From the NCBI GenBank assembly GCA_018985225.1, contig JADGIF010000001.1, positions 1 through 64,000 on the forward strand: a stretch of 64,000 nt of DNA. Direction: 5' to 3'. The translations under genes and the position numbers were made by a program. The notes under the pieces are model-generated. The model was given only the letters and a program-made list of their open reading frames with translations. It did no database searches and was not told where the DNA came from. Numbering within the stretch: position 1 is the first letter of the stretch; each line of letters starts with the position of its first letter. This DNA comes from Amoeboradix gromovi (lineage: Eukaryota; Sanchytriomycota; Sanchytriomycetes; Sanchytriales; Sanchytriaceae). Of the stretch, positions 29,874 through 39,982 are shown piece after piece.

Positions 29874-30127
29874 TTTTCCTTGTGTGATCCCGGTGAGAGA
29901 TTGAATTAGAAACTTTCTCCATCACTTTAAAGAGAATATTATATGGATCAAAATGATGAGTTCGCCAAAGGAGTCATGATTTGCAGCGTATTTCTAGGCA
30001 ATAAAGCTCCTCACTGGTGTGATAATAGCTTTTTGGTACTTGTCGCATATGTGTAGATGATTCAATATTGACGCCCTAATGCAATGGCTGCAGACTAATA
30101 ATTAATTTTTCAAAATTTAAAACATTT

Positions 30128-30727
30128 GAGACATCAAATATAAAAACTGGACTAACTTTCTGTAACAACTTGGAACATTATTTCAGCTTTATTAATTTTA
30201 TGGATTTAAGAGGCGAGTGGACATTCAGCTAGTTGTGGAGTTGACGATTATAAAAGGAAAATAAATAACTTTTTGTATCGAAATTTGAAAAATAAATATT
30301 CTGTACAGCTATTCTCTTACTCTTTCATCCAATCTTTATTTCAAATAAACCTCTGATTCATAGTACTAATTCATAGTACTAAGTTGTTGGAACAGTTAAA
30401 ACGAAATTGAAATTCAACAAGACAAGAGTCAAGGAGACTGTCCATAGATTACACTTCAAACAAATAGATAAGAGTAATGATGTTAGTATAACATTACAAA
30501 ATGACTCTAGAAAAAAGTACCGTCTAAGAAAATGCACCTTTTGCTTAGATGCTCAAAGACCTCATATATTTGAACGAGATGCAGGGTCTTCTAGTTATAT
30601 TTTGAAAAGAGGAATACAATCAATGAAAGAAAATTGGTACAATAGAAGATCTTTTATTAATGATAGCATTTCCTCCGTATGGTGCACCTTTAAAAACGAA
30701 TTAGTCTGGTTTTATATTTGTTGTCCC
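30128..30727 (+). mobile_element. Family B inverted-repeat element, copy 2 (600 bp)
   Basis: Left end GAGACATCAAATATAAAAAC and right end (complement GGGACAACAAATATAAAAC) form the same inverted repeat as the other family B copies. The frame 30407-30745 encodes LRKCTFCLDAQRPHIFERD with SSYILKRGI after it and runs through the inverted repeat. The CxxC plus ERD pattern resembles a Fanzor1 C-terminus; the upstream CxxC pair is missing. Its left half matches the complement of copy 3 (43899-44348) closely. It ends 118 bp before the MscS-like gene. Confidence 0.65.
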
Positions 30728-30844
30728 ATATATAATGCTTGTTAAATTAATTCATTAACTTTTGCGCTCAAAGCTTGGGGCCAGTTTGTGTTGCTTGCCA
30801 TAAGTAGTTTGTCTGGAATAAGCTAGAGACTAAACTATATTTAG

Positions 30845-32771
30845 ATGCTGGTTCCATTATTCGGTCAGGTGGCTTTTATGTCAACTCCAAACTCCGATTT
30901 AGAAAAAGGAATTCTTCCAAATGGTATAGCAAATCCCTCTGAGGACATTCGGGTATCACGATCTTCATCTACTATGCTGAATGAAGAGAAAGTGGACGCT
31001 GTGAAAGGCAGAAAGAGTCACAAAAAGCATTTCATTCTTTGGTACCACAAGCATTCAAACATTCTACTAATATTAACGTTTTTATTGGCTCCTGGATTGT
31101 ATGTTCTATTTACTGGATTCAACGAGAGCAATTCAACTGATGGGATAGACGTTATAACATGGACAATAGCCATTTCCATTAGTTTCGGAAGCTATTTGAT
31201 TGTATTCTATCTCTTCAGATTTTTTGTAAGGTTTGCCAGAGATAATCTGATAAGGTCGGAAGACTATAACAGGGTTGCCAGAATCCAAAATTTAATGCCC
31301 TACATAAAAGGTGTGATACTATCGTTTTGCGCATTCCTTGTTTTTACCTTTTACATTCAGCCAAAATCCATAAACAAGGACTCCATTGTTCAAAAAATTC
31401 TCTTGGGAGTATTTATAAGCGTCGTCATAATTTGCGCCCACAAATGGTCAATGATTGAGTTTTCTGCCTCATATAAAAAAATTCTTTATGGCGACAGACT
31501 AAAATCTGTGAATGCTAACACAACAGCCATAACGTATCTGCTGGAAGTGCAGCATGATAGAATAGAAGCAACAAGAAAACTGGAGCAAAATCTAAATCGT
31601 CAGTCCAGAAACAGAAAAGGAAGTGGTCAAGGAATTGTAGACACAATTAAGGAAGTACACATGAGAACGAAAACGTGGAAAGATTCATTAAGTGGGTCCA
31701 AGTCCAACACTATATCTTTTAAAGACTCGCCCATTCACACCCCTGCTTTTGCAATCAGTCCTACTAGACAAGTATACCCTGTGATGAAGAATAAACTGAA
31801 ATTCAAATCTGCAGAAGAAGCAAGAAAGGTTGCACTTGCTCTTTTTGACTATCTAAAGAAACCTTCAAGAGATTACTTGATCCCAGAAGATTTGTTCTTA
31901 TTAATTGAAAATAAGGAAAAAATAGATTCCATATTTAAAGTGTTCGATGTGAACGGAGACGGTAGCATAACTCGAAGAGAACTCCGGCAGAGGTTTGTGC
32001 TAATATATGAAGAGTTCTGGAGGCTTAATAGCTCCATGTCTACAGCAGATTACGCATTAAGGCAGCTAGACACGATCACATTAATAATAGTTCTAGTAAT
32101 CATCTGCTTCAGCTGGCTGATAGTTTTTAATTATAACATACAAAGTTTACTTATTATAATGTCTTCTACGGTCTTGGGGTACGTATTTGTGATCGGAAAT
32201 TCGGCTAAAAACCTTTTCGAGTGTTTGGTATTTGTATTTATCACACAGTATATGTTTCTAATGTAGCCCTTACGATTGTGGTGATAGAGTTTTAATTGAG
32301 GAAGACAGCTACTTTGTTAAAGACATATTTATCTTGACTACAGTGTTTACCAAGGGCGATGGCACTATAACTTATATACCAAACAGCTGGCTATCACAGA
32401 GGCCTATATTTAACTTTAGAAGATCTCAAAACATGTGGGACTGCGTCTCAATTGTTGTCTTGTACTCGATTGATGATCGATTGCTACAGCAGCTTTGCGA
32501 AAAAATGGATCAGTACTTCAGAGGAAATACTGTAGATTTTACTGGACCCAATGGAATTGATTATGCTAATATACTTGACAATCATAGAATAGATTTAAAA
32601 TTTTGGTATGAATGTAGAGGAAATTGGCAAAATACTGGTCTAAAGGGACAGAGACGCATGAGGGCTTTCAATAGAATTCGTGAGGTTGCTAAAGAACTAG
32701 GAATAACATATACACCATTGGCCCAGAACTTCAATGTACTAAAGCCACCGACATTTGATTTTGGTAAATAA
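30845..32771 (+). CDS. MscS-type mechanosensitive channel with EF hand (Msy1/Msy2 type)
   Basis: Fungal internal-membrane stretch-activated channel that adjusts calcium and volume under osmotic shock. It has four to five hydrophobic segments, an EF hand with the loop DVNGDGSITRRE, then the pore helix and MscS beta domain (VTHPYD-like motif, here THPYDCGDRV, and IPNSWL). A 19-nt intron at 32248-32266 lies exactly within this motif and must be removed to continue into the second part. The C-terminal alpha/beta domain ends at 32771. An alternative start is the ATG at 30878. Confidence 0.9.
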
Positions 32772-32797
32772 ACTTGTTTTATTTGAAATCTTACCCC

Positions 32798-33718
32798 ATG
32801 GAATTTTGTGTCTCTGTAGTTGAAGAGTCACTGTTTTGTGAGCCAAGTTTTTCAGAAATATGCATAGGAGAAGATCTCTCAACAGGAATAACAAGGTATG
32901 TGTTCAAAAAGGGCCACGTTACCGGTTGTGTTGATATATTTGAGAGCGGATACATTGTATTTGAAAACAATAAGTGGATTTTCCATTCTTCGCTAAATTC
33001 GTCTTTTGCTTTTAAAAAAGTTAAGAGGATCATTACTCGCGTCTTCACAGTTAGTTCAGCAGATAAGTATACATTTTACTTACCTTATAATTATGCGGAT
33101 TTGCCAAATGTGTATGCATTAGAACTATTGCAGCCTGAATTGCCATCTATACACAAGAGCAGAAAAAAAAGAAAAGTTGAGTGTTGGTTTTGTATGTCAT
33201 CTGCGCATTTTGACAAATCATTGGTAACTCAAGTTTTGAACCACTTCTATATCACTGCAGCAAAAGGCCCGATGTCAATTTCACACGGCTTGATAATTCC
33301 AATAGAGCATATTGCAGTTGATCAAATGGATAGTAATTGTAGACTAGAATTAACACTGTTGTTGAAACATATCGAATCTTACTTTAAAGCTTCAAATCTA
33401 ACCTTTATATTTTGGATCTCCAAAAAGGTATTACAGGCTGATAAGCTACACGATATTATAAGCTTTATGGGTCTTGAGCACGAATTGTTTAATAAGCTTC
33501 CTAAATTGCAACTCGATGAATTTAAAATAGACTTTGAAAGAGACAAAACAGAGTGCTTTTTTATTGATAAAAATACCTTGCACACCATAAGGAATTTCAG
33601 ATATCTTGATTTTGTATTTCATTCAGCCGGAGTCCCGATGGACTGGAAAGACAGAAGAGATGAGAAATCACAAAGGGAATGTATAGAGTTTATAAGTAAA
33701 ATACCGCATCTTTATTAA
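32798..33718 (+). CDS. CwfJ/CWF19-like protein (Drn1 family), short form
   Basis: Likely relative of Drn1/CWF19L, which helps the debranching enzyme process intron lariats. The CwfJ N-terminal signature CWFCMSSAHFDK, AKGPMSISHGLIIPIEH and a C-terminal domain with MDWKDRRDEKSQRECIEF are visible. It lacks most of the usual N-terminal metallophosphatase-like region and shows no clear HxHxQ-type histidine triad after the first domain. That makes it about 306 residues, short for the family. Start taken at the ATG at 32798. The 3' end overlaps a convergent small gene by 29 bp. Confidence 0.72.
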   Translation: MEFCVSVVEESLFCEPSFSEICIGEDLSTGITRYVFKKGHVTGCVDIFESGYIVFENNKWIFHSSLNSSFAFKKVKRIITRVFTVSSADKYTFYLPYNYADLPNVYALELLQPELPSIHKSRKKRKVECWFCMSSAHFDKSLVTQVLNHFYITAAKGPMSISHGLIIPIEHIAVDQMDSNCRLELTLLLKHIESYFKASNLTFIFWISKKVLQADKLHDIISFMGLEHELFNKLPKLQLDEFKIDFERDKTECFFIDKNTLHTIRNFRYLDFVFHSAGVPMDWKDRRDEKSQRECIEFISKIPHLY

Positions 33719-33941
33719 TAGCATCAGCCTTAATTCCTGTAATTAGCTTGGCCAATTCAGATGGCTTTGACAGTAGATCCTCATTTTGGGTGGTACCTTT
33801 AACGTCTGATGAAAATAAATTTGTTATGTTATCTAATTTCATTCTAGTATCCTCCAACGACTTTTGCGGTATGTTTAGCTGATCAAAATCAATAATTTGG
33901 ACTTTATCGTTGTTTATCTTCTTCTTTAGTTTGAAAGACAT
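33690..33941 (-). CDS. Small hypothetical protein, 83 residues
   Basis: Starts with a lysine-rich segment (MSFKLKKKINNDKVQI) followed by predicted helices; no family is recognised. It sits between the CwfJ-like gene, which it overlaps tail-to-tail, and the SEL1 gene, from which it is divergent by 17 bp. The compact placement and clean ATG support it as real, but function is unknown. Confidence 0.45.
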   Translation of the reverse strand: MSFKLKKKINNDKVQIIDFDQLNIPQKSLEDTRMKLDNITNLFSSDVKGTTQNEDLLSKPSELAKLITGIKADAINKDAVFYL

Positions 33942-33958
33942 CTATAAATCCGTGTTTT

Positions 33959-34684
33959 ATGAAATTGAGGACAATCCAAAGGATATTGGGAAAACTTGGA
34001 AATGAGAATAAGAGCGAAAAGTTTAGTTATATACAATCAATATATGTTAATAACAAATGGCCAATCGAATTTAAAAACGCAAAGGACCATATAAAAGAAT
34101 TGGAATCAAATGGCTTGTACAAGTGCAGCGCGATATGCAGATATTATAGTGCAGATGTTACGGAAAAAGCCGAGCTAATAGATTCGGCTTACAGGCTCAA
34201 AGCTTTGGACGATCAGGACTTGCAAGAGAGTTTGAAATACTTGGTAGAAAATGAGAAGGAAAATAAGTATTGCAGCTATGTCATTGGAAGTATGCTGATA
34301 AATAAACACGAGGAAAAAGGTCTTGGAAGACTAAAGTTTGCCATGGATGAAGTAGAGCATGCCAGAGATTTATACTGTCAAGTATTAATAAAACGCAAAA
34401 AGCATAAGGAAGTACTGGAATTACTAACAGCTTTGCCGAAACTGACAGCAAAAGACAAGTTTTGGATACACTTGGCAGAAAAAGACAAATTAAAATCTAT
34501 TGCTGCACTTGTTGAGTCGGCAGAACTTGGATTAAGAGATGCTCAGTACAATTTAGGATGTGCTTATCTCGATGATCAACTAAATGGTGGTATACCAGAA
34601 GCACAATCCTGGTTTTACCTAGCAGCATTCCAAGGGCATCCTAATGCAATAAAAAATTTGGAAAAGTTTATGCAAAAAACCTAG
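33959..34684 (+). CDS. SEL1-repeat protein, probably mitochondrial
   Basis: 241 residues, mostly paired helices. The C-terminal part has SEL1-type repeats: AELGLRDAQYNLGCAYLDD then AQSWFYLAAFQGHPNAIKNL. The N-terminus (MKLRTIQRILGKLGN) is basic, hydrophobic and without acids for 15 residues, as in mitochondrial presequences. No specific orthologue is recognised. SEL1 proteins usually act as assembly adaptors. Confidence 0.55.
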   Translation: MKLRTIQRILGKLGNENKSEKFSYIQSIYVNNKWPIEFKNAKDHIKELESNGLYKCSAICRYYSADVTEKAELIDSAYRLKALDDQDLQESLKYLVENEKENKYCSYVIGSMLINKHEEKGLGRLKFAMDEVEHARDLYCQVLIKRKKHKEVLELLTALPKLTAKDKFWIHLAEKDKLKSIAALVESAELGLRDAQYNLGCAYLDDQLNGGIPEAQSWFYLAAFQGHPNAIKNLEKFMQKT

Positions 34685-35037
34685 TTTTGTAAGCACCTAA
34701 GATGGACTCTATGAATTACAGGCAGGTATTAATAAAGAAATTTTACTTGAAAATCAATTTCAATGTTTTGAAGAGAAAACCCAGCTTGGTGACGGCCTAA
34801 TGTATGTGATTGAGCATTTAACAACTGTTTATTTATAAGTTGTCTTAGCCTTGAAAATTGAGTGGGTGTTTTACAAAAATTTATTTAATTGTTTTGAATA
34901 ATCGAGTGATAAAGCTTCTAGCCAGTATTGAGATATTCCGGATATTGGGGAATATGTGTCTGCTGCTTGATAATGCAATTAGTGCCTATCAGTTGTCTAA
35001 AAATCATAACGTTTAATTGAAACAAGGAAGTATTTGC
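34685..35037. other. Spacer between SEL1 gene and COQ9
   Basis: No recognised gene. Two overlapping short open stretches exist near 34700-34840: one begins with an ATG and gives 33 residues, the other lacks an ATG and contains INKEILLENQFQCFEEKTQL. The second is protein-like and could be an exon, but no splice partner is evident. The COQ9 promoter should lie in the last 200 bp. Confidence 0.25.
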
Positions 35038-35613
35038 ATGAACAACTTGCGTAAATCCGTGTTAACAAAAGCCTTGGAATTTGTCCCACAGCATGGATTT
35101 ACAGCGACTAGCATTGAGATGGCTTTGCAGCACAAGAATCTATCAGTGGGGTTTATTGGTAGCGTTCAGCCTATAGATTTAGTGGACTATTCCCAGACAG
35201 AATTGTTGTCCAGGATTGAAGCTAGCAATGATTCTGACCTGTATTGTAATCTAAGTCGCCGGTTTAAAAGTAGGAACAACATTATGAAGAACTATGCTGC
35301 ACACTGGGTTGGTGCAACTGTCGAACTTTCAAAATATCCGGTGGTTGCATCTCATATCTTACAGCAGCAATGCCATGATCTGCTCTACAACTCCGGTGAT
35401 AAAAGCGTTGATGTGAATTGGTATCTTCGGTACGGTTTATTGTCCAATATGATTGTCACTAGCGATTTGTATTTGAGTCAAGACGAAAGTTTAAACTTTA
35501 CCGCAAACGACAAATTTGTGGACGAGATACTAGATGGTTTTAAAAGAGCTGATTTGAATAGTATGAAGATTGCTTATAAACTTGAAATGATGTTTTCTTC
35601 AATTTTAAAATAA
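35038..35613 (+). CDS. COQ9: Ubiquinone biosynthesis protein COQ9
   Basis: Lipid-binding partner of COQ7 in the mitochondrial coenzyme Q synthome. The helical TetR-like N-terminal part (LTKALEFVPQHGFTATSIEMA) and the C-terminal signature WYLRYGLLSNMIVTSDLYLSQDES are typical of COQ9. About 191 residues from the ATG at 35038, shorter than many homologues, mainly because the targeting sequence is brief. It is convergent with MET2, only a few bases away. Confidence 0.78.
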   Translation: MNNLRKSVLTKALEFVPQHGFTATSIEMALQHKNLSVGFIGSVQPIDLVDYSQTELLSRIEASNDSDLYCNLSRRFKSRNNIMKNYAAHWVGATVELSKYPVVASHILQQQCHDLLYNSGDKSVDVNWYLRYGLLSNMIVTSDLYLSQDESLNFTANDKFVDEILDGFKRADLNSMKIAYKLEMMFSSILK

Positions 35614-35619
35614 GACTGT

Positions 35620-36594
35620 TTACTTTAGAAACTGAATCATCTCTTCAATAAACAGATTGGTATCTACTAAAAAGCTGTCGTGCCCTAGCTCTGATTCTAT
35701 CGCAAAATGTTTTGATTTGTGGTTTGTGCAATGATTTTGAATGGCTTCTACATGGTGAGGAGGGAATAAAATATCCGTGGAAAAACTTATTGACAAAGTA
35801 GGCACTAATATATCACCTTTCAACTTAAACCTATCCATGTTTTCCAATAGTTTCAAATAGTCTTTCTTTTTAAACCGAGTGTTGAACTTTTGAGCCTGGT
35901 AATGTAAATATGACCAAGAAGCAAATGCATGAGGATGTGGATCTTCTAGATAATCTGCGCTTGGAGTTTTTAATACAGCATCGACATGATCTACACAGGT
36001 ATCCAAATCCTCTTTGCAGCTGGTATCAACTTGGCCATTCATTGCATACAAGCGATTGTCACAAATATTATTATCGAACTTGTCAAATGATTGCGGAGAT
36101 CTATAAGAGAGCATTGCAATCATCCTAGCTAGAGCCATGCCATTCGGTAAAAAAAGTGCTTGACGCTGGCATTCGTTCCAGCAGAGCAGCCAATCTGTAG
36201 CTTTCGCGGCAGTAGACAAGCAGACACAGTTCTCGACTATACTAGGATATTTTTGCGCAAAATCAAGTGCATAGAAGCCGCCTAAACTGCCACCAATAAC
36301 TGATTTCAGTAAATAAACATTTAATTTTTTCAAGGCTCTATAAATTATTTCGTTCTCTTCTGAAATAGAAAATTCAGAAAATTCAGAGTGATAAGGACTA
36401 GATGGGATAGTAAAACAGATACAGCAAAACCTCCTATATAGCTTGTTAATACTCCACCATTCATTAGCATTACAGTGACCTGTTAAAGCGTGAAATAGGA
36501 GTATATAAGGCTTTTTACCATCAATTGGCAATGAAGACCAATAATTCAGATGTATCGTTTTGTTTTTAAAGCAGATCGAAATCATGTGTTTCAA
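35620..36594 (-). CDS. MET2: Homoserine O-acetyltransferase
   Basis: Alpha/beta-hydrolase that activates homoserine with acetyl-CoA for methionine synthesis. Motifs: LFHALTGHCNANEWW, nucleophile loop GGSLGG, ARMIAMLSYRSPQSF, SYLHYQAQKFNTRF, the acid in STDILFPP and the catalytic His in ELGHDSFLVD. Length 324 residues; the N-terminus is shorter than in yeast Met2 but the core is complete. The gene shows that the organism makes its own methionine. Confidence 0.93.
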   Translation of the reverse strand: MKHMISICFKNKTIHLNYWSSLPIDGKKPYILLFHALTGHCNANEWWSINKLYRRFCCICFTIPSSPYHSEFSEFSISEENEIIYRALKKLNVYLLKSVIGGSLGGFYALDFAQKYPSIVENCVCLSTAAKATDWLLCWNECQRQALFLPNGMALARMIAMLSYRSPQSFDKFDNNICDNRLYAMNGQVDTSCKEDLDTCVDHVDAVLKTPSADYLEDPHPHAFASWSYLHYQAQKFNTRFKKKDYLKLLENMDRFKLKGDILVPTLSISFSTDILFPPHHVEAIQNHCTNHKSKHFAIESELGHDSFLVDTNLFIEEMIQFLK

Positions 36595-36730
36595 ATTGAC
36601 TTTTCAACGGCTCTAATCCTTGTCATAAAAATCGCAGTTAGATGCCTACCAAACATTGTAAATCAAATAGATTTCTGATTTTGCACACTTCAAACCCGAT
36701 TTTTATAATGTTTTAAAACTCAGGTTTCAC

Positions 36731-37711
36731 ATGCTGACCACTCCGGCTCTTTTGAGAAGAGATACCAACAGCTACCTGAATGTTATTGTTGACACCTTGT
36801 TTTTACATACTTTAGTGTACATGGCGTTGTTATATATTCACGTATCATATAAGCAGACAGCATCATTTTACGTTTTGTTGCTCTGGCCCATGCTAACATT
36901 TCTTTCTTTAATTAACTATGTTATTCCTGTGCTAGAAATGGTGATTCCATCCCTCTTTTTTGCCTACAACTTCTCAGTTGTTTGTGCTGGCGTGTTTACA
37001 TGGAATATGGTTGATTTTAAATCCAAAAGTCTGTTTCGTAAGATATTTCATCTCATGTGCTTATTCCTCTACCTCTTTGATTATTACTACTTCGACTACT
37101 TTATTTTATCCTTGACTATTGTGTTTTACATTATGTTAATCTTAGAGTTCACCCGCTTTGGGTCCCTGCACTTGCCAAACAACAGCCATTTGTCATCTTT
37201 TAAAAGGCATTCTATACTTTTATCTAATTATTTATCCCATATTCTGTACGCCCACGAACAACAGACTTTAATCACATCGCATATAGAACTGCTAATCGGG
37301 TGTAGCCTCGGCTACTATATAGAGTACGTGTTCTTTTACCCTGTTAGATATCCATTAGCACACGCGGGCTTATCATGCATTGGGGTTGGTGACAGTATGG
37401 CAAGTTGGGTTGGCCAGTATAGCTTTAAAATAGCTTCTTTACACCTTGATTCAAAGAAACTGGAGAAATTAAGATGGCCTGGGTCCAATAAGACTATTTT
37501 AGGAAGTGCCGCATTCTTTGCAAGCAGTTTTATTTTTATAAAAATAATTACTCAGAATCAAGCAGGAGAAGGAAACGAAGAAATTGAATGGAAATTGTAC
37601 ACATTTTCGCTGTTTATTGCCACTTTAAGTGAGATATATACGGTTCACGACAACATTATATCCCCAGTGATGTTTTATATCACATATCACGCTATTAATG
37701 GCTATAAGTAA
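36731..37711 (+). CDS. SEC59: Dolichol kinase (SEC59)
   Basis: Polytopic ER enzyme using CTP to phosphorylate dolichol, feeding N-glycosylation, GPI anchors and mannosylation. About ten hydrophobic segments; RKIFHLMCLFLY and the C-terminal CTP-binding region GVGDSMASWVGQY with a later WPGSNKTILGS fit the family. 326 residues, shorter than yeast Sec59 because N-terminal segments are fewer. It is functionally linked to DPM2 at 27998. The end overlaps the Alba gene tail-to-tail by 10 bp. Confidence 0.85.
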   Translation: MLTTPALLRRDTNSYLNVIVDTLFLHTLVYMALLYIHVSYKQTASFYVLLLWPMLTFLSLINYVIPVLEMVIPSLFFAYNFSVVCAGVFTWNMVDFKSKSLFRKIFHLMCLFLYLFDYYYFDYFILSLTIVFYIMLILEFTRFGSLHLPNNSHLSSFKRHSILLSNYLSHILYAHEQQTLITSHIELLIGCSLGYYIEYVFFYPVRYPLAHAGLSCIGVGDSMASWVGQYSFKIASLHLDSKKLEKLRWPGSNKTILGSAAFFASSFIFIKIITQNQAGEGNEEIEWKLYTFSLFIATLSEIYTVHDNIISPVMFYITYHAINGYK

Positions 37712-38082
37712 GCAGGTGTCTGCTCTGTACAATGATCCATGCCTGACAACTGCATAACACTAAGAGTTATCGTAAATACAGGTTCATGATTTTCAACTTT
37801 TATAGAATCTAGAGGCTCCTGAGCAATCCAATTACCCGGCAAAGAGTAGGATGAGAGGTGATTATATTGAAACACTCTATTGTTTCTTTTTAAAACCTCT
37901 GCAATACTAATAACTTTATTAATTGCCTTACCTGATGCTGAAAGCCTAATTTGTTGGTGGGTGCTTAAATATTTTTGTGCTTTTTCAATTACAGCTTTCA
38001 TTTTAGAGCCTCGATGAACAGTTAAGAAATCGGAAGCTTTAGAATCAGACGTTGATTTGTTGCTGTTACAGTTGGAATGCAT
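37702..38082 (-). CDS. Alba-domain protein, RNase P/MRP subunit-like (Rpp25/Pop6 type)
   Basis: 126 residues with the Alba signature IRLSASGKAINKVISIAEVLKR, typical of nucleic-acid-binding subunits of RNase P and RNase MRP. A Ser- and Asn-rich N-terminus (1-28) precedes the domain. The C-terminal part contains short beta strands (VFTITLSV). Rpp25/Pop6 is the most likely role; other Alba proteins cannot be ruled out. Confidence 0.65.
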   Translation of the reverse strand: MHSNCNSNKSTSDSKASDFLTVHRGSKMKAVIEKAQKYLSTHQQIRLSASGKAINKVISIAEVLKRNNRVFQYNHLSSYSLPGNWIAQEPLDSIKVENHEPVFTITLSVMQLSGMDHCTEQTPAYL

Positions 38083-38126
38083 GTCAAACTTGGAGTTTAA
38101 AATCCAATTAAATTCAAAAAATAAAT

Positions 38127-38723
38127 TTATTCTAGTAATCCTTGCGCTCTATCTGCAGCCACTTGTGCATTATTCAACTCCATCAGTAGTCTACCAGGGT
38201 CGATCTCCATCAATCCTGGAATCAAAGTACCAAGAAACGACAAAACAACATTATAAATTGAAGCAAGTTGAGTAGTTGGTTGACGATCATGCACAACTAT
38301 GTGAAAATTCATATGAGCAAAATAGCCAATAAAACCCAAGGCAAAACAAAATGCAACTTGCTCCATTGATTCCATAAAGATCATTAGCAAAAAAATTAAT
38401 CTAATTCCAAATGATAAGAAATGCCGATTGTTTTGCGGATTCTGCTCAAGTGGATCAATCGGAGTGTTGCTAGGTCGCTCTGGAACTGGTTTCGAATAAT
38501 TTTTAGGAATGACTACAATCGTATCAGTTGTATATAAAATGTCGTCATCTCTTAAGACCACACCATCTCTAATCCAAATGCCTTCTGAATTAACATTTTT
38601 CTTTTTTAGCATGGAGATGCACGCGTTAATGGTACCTCTGAAATCCATTTCGAAGAATGAAGAAAATATGAAAATTTTCATTCTGGTTTCAGATTTAATG
38701 GCTGCTGTTTTTACTATGAGCAA
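38127..38723 (-). CDS. Ubiquitin-like domain membrane protein (HERP/Dsc3-like)
   Basis: The N-terminal half has a ubiquitin-like pattern, with EGIWIRDGVVLRDDDILYTT aligning to the loop before the last strand (IVVIP). A proline- and asparagine-rich linker follows, then two hydrophobic helices (residues about 103-142). This UBL-plus-two-TM plan is that of HERP/Dsc3 proteins in ER quality control. Which protein it is cannot be fixed. Several ATGs lie near the 5' end; the likely start is one of the first two. Confidence 0.45.
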   Translation of the reverse strand: MLIVKTAAIKSETRMKIFIFSSFFEMDFRGTINACISMLKKKNVNSEGIWIRDGVVLRDDDILYTTDTIVVIPKNYSKPVPERPSNTPIDPLEQNPQNNRHFLSFGIRLIFLLMIFMESMEQVAFCFALGFIGYFAHMNFHIVVHDRQPTTQLASIYNVVLSFLGTLIPGLMEIDPGRLLMELNNAQVAADRAQGLLE

Positions 38724-38774
38724 TCTTTTCCATAGCCTTAGATAGTTTGTTTTTTCATCTCCTTTTTCAAACTC

Positions 38775-39974
38775 ATGTTGAAGAGTTTGAAAATAGGGCT
38801 CGTCAACACTTGCGGAGTAGTAACATTTAAAAAAGAACCAAAGAGGGCGTCAAATTTATTTATGCTAGTGTTTTTCATAATGGACTCCTCTATAGACAAG
38901 GGTATCATGGTTCTATATTTCGACAAATTTGAGAACATGCCGAAATTAAAAAATGGTGACATTGTATACCTGGAAGGGTATTTTCAAAGACATGGTGATA
39001 AAACGCAAATCAAGGCTTCGAGGTTACTAGTACATCCTTTTGTTGAAGAGGAATTGAAAAGCCTGAGTATAATTTCAGAATTACTTTCATTTTCAAAAAC
39101 GCTGTCAAATAGGATTGAAGTTACCCTGCTAAGCGACTTCACTCCTGGTAACTGTTATGGTGCCATAGTGCAAATCAAATTTATTGATTTTGTGGCTAAA
39201 AACAGAGTTTTTCTGAAGTGTACAGACTACTCTCAAAATTCAAAGCTACTTTCTTTCAAGTTTGATTTCGATGATATAAAGCTTCCATTACTAAACTGTG
39301 TTTGTTGGGATGAGATGGCGAACATGGCCAAGGATCTTAACATAAATGACTTTGTTAGGTTTTCCGCAGTCAAGACCAAATTGGACGCTTGTGGATATAT
39401 TGAAGCAGCTGCTAGAGCTCACAAAAACTCGATAGAAAAGATTAAACCGGATGATTCTCTTGTGCAGCTACTTTTGCAGCGTAAGTCAAATTGGCTGGAG
39501 AACTCATACCCTTATATCTTTTATACAAAAATAGACGAAATTAGGTTACTAGCAAATGTTAAATGCTCTGGCTATTATAGAGTGGAAGTTAACTTTTTTG
39601 ACTATTTTCCAAAGTATTTGCTCTCTGCAGTTTATTGTTACTGCCAAACTTGTCAAAAGTGGTCTAATCTCGATTTTAGCTTCGGTTGTCAGAGATGCAA
39701 TAACAATGGAGCCGATGAAATTAGATATACATACCAATACGAATTTATTGTGATGCAGCAGAATGAATTCTACCATCTTGAATTAAGCTACGATTATGCG
39801 AATTTATTCTTCGGGTATATACCGGAAGCATCGTCCAACGGAATTTCACCAGATCCTGGTATACTTCTATCTGAGTTTAGAGACTTAAAAAAGGCTATGG
39901 TCTTGGGCATTTATTTTGACTCAGATAGTCGAAAAATTAAAATTGTAGACACAATTTGTTTTAGGCATAAGTAA
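38775..39974 (+). CDS. POT1-like telomere end-binding protein
   Basis: N-terminal OB-fold with the telobind pattern: NTCGVVTFKKEPKRASNLFM, FFIMDSSIDKGIMVLYF and LKNGDIVYLEGYFQRHGDKT. A second OB-like region follows, and a C-terminal domain contains a CYCQTCQKW...FGCQRC zinc motif like the one in the POT1 C-terminal OB fold. 399 residues, shorter than human POT1. Expected to bind the single-stranded telomeric 3' overhang. Assignment rests on the OB1 pattern and zinc motif. Confidence 0.6.
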   Translation: MLKSLKIGLVNTCGVVTFKKEPKRASNLFMLVFFIMDSSIDKGIMVLYFDKFENMPKLKNGDIVYLEGYFQRHGDKTQIKASRLLVHPFVEEELKSLSIISELLSFSKTLSNRIEVTLLSDFTPGNCYGAIVQIKFIDFVAKNRVFLKCTDYSQNSKLLSFKFDFDDIKLPLLNCVCWDEMANMAKDLNINDFVRFSAVKTKLDACGYIEAAARAHKNSIEKIKPDDSLVQLLLQRKSNWLENSYPYIFYTKIDEIRLLANVKCSGYYRVEVNFFDYFPKYLLSAVYCYCQTCQKWSNLDFSFGCQRCNNNGADEIRYTYQYEFIVMQQNEFYHLELSYDYANLFFGYIPEASSNGISPDPGILLSEFRDLKKAMVLGIYFDSDSRKIKIVDTICFRHK

Positions 39975-39982
39975 ATGGTTTT

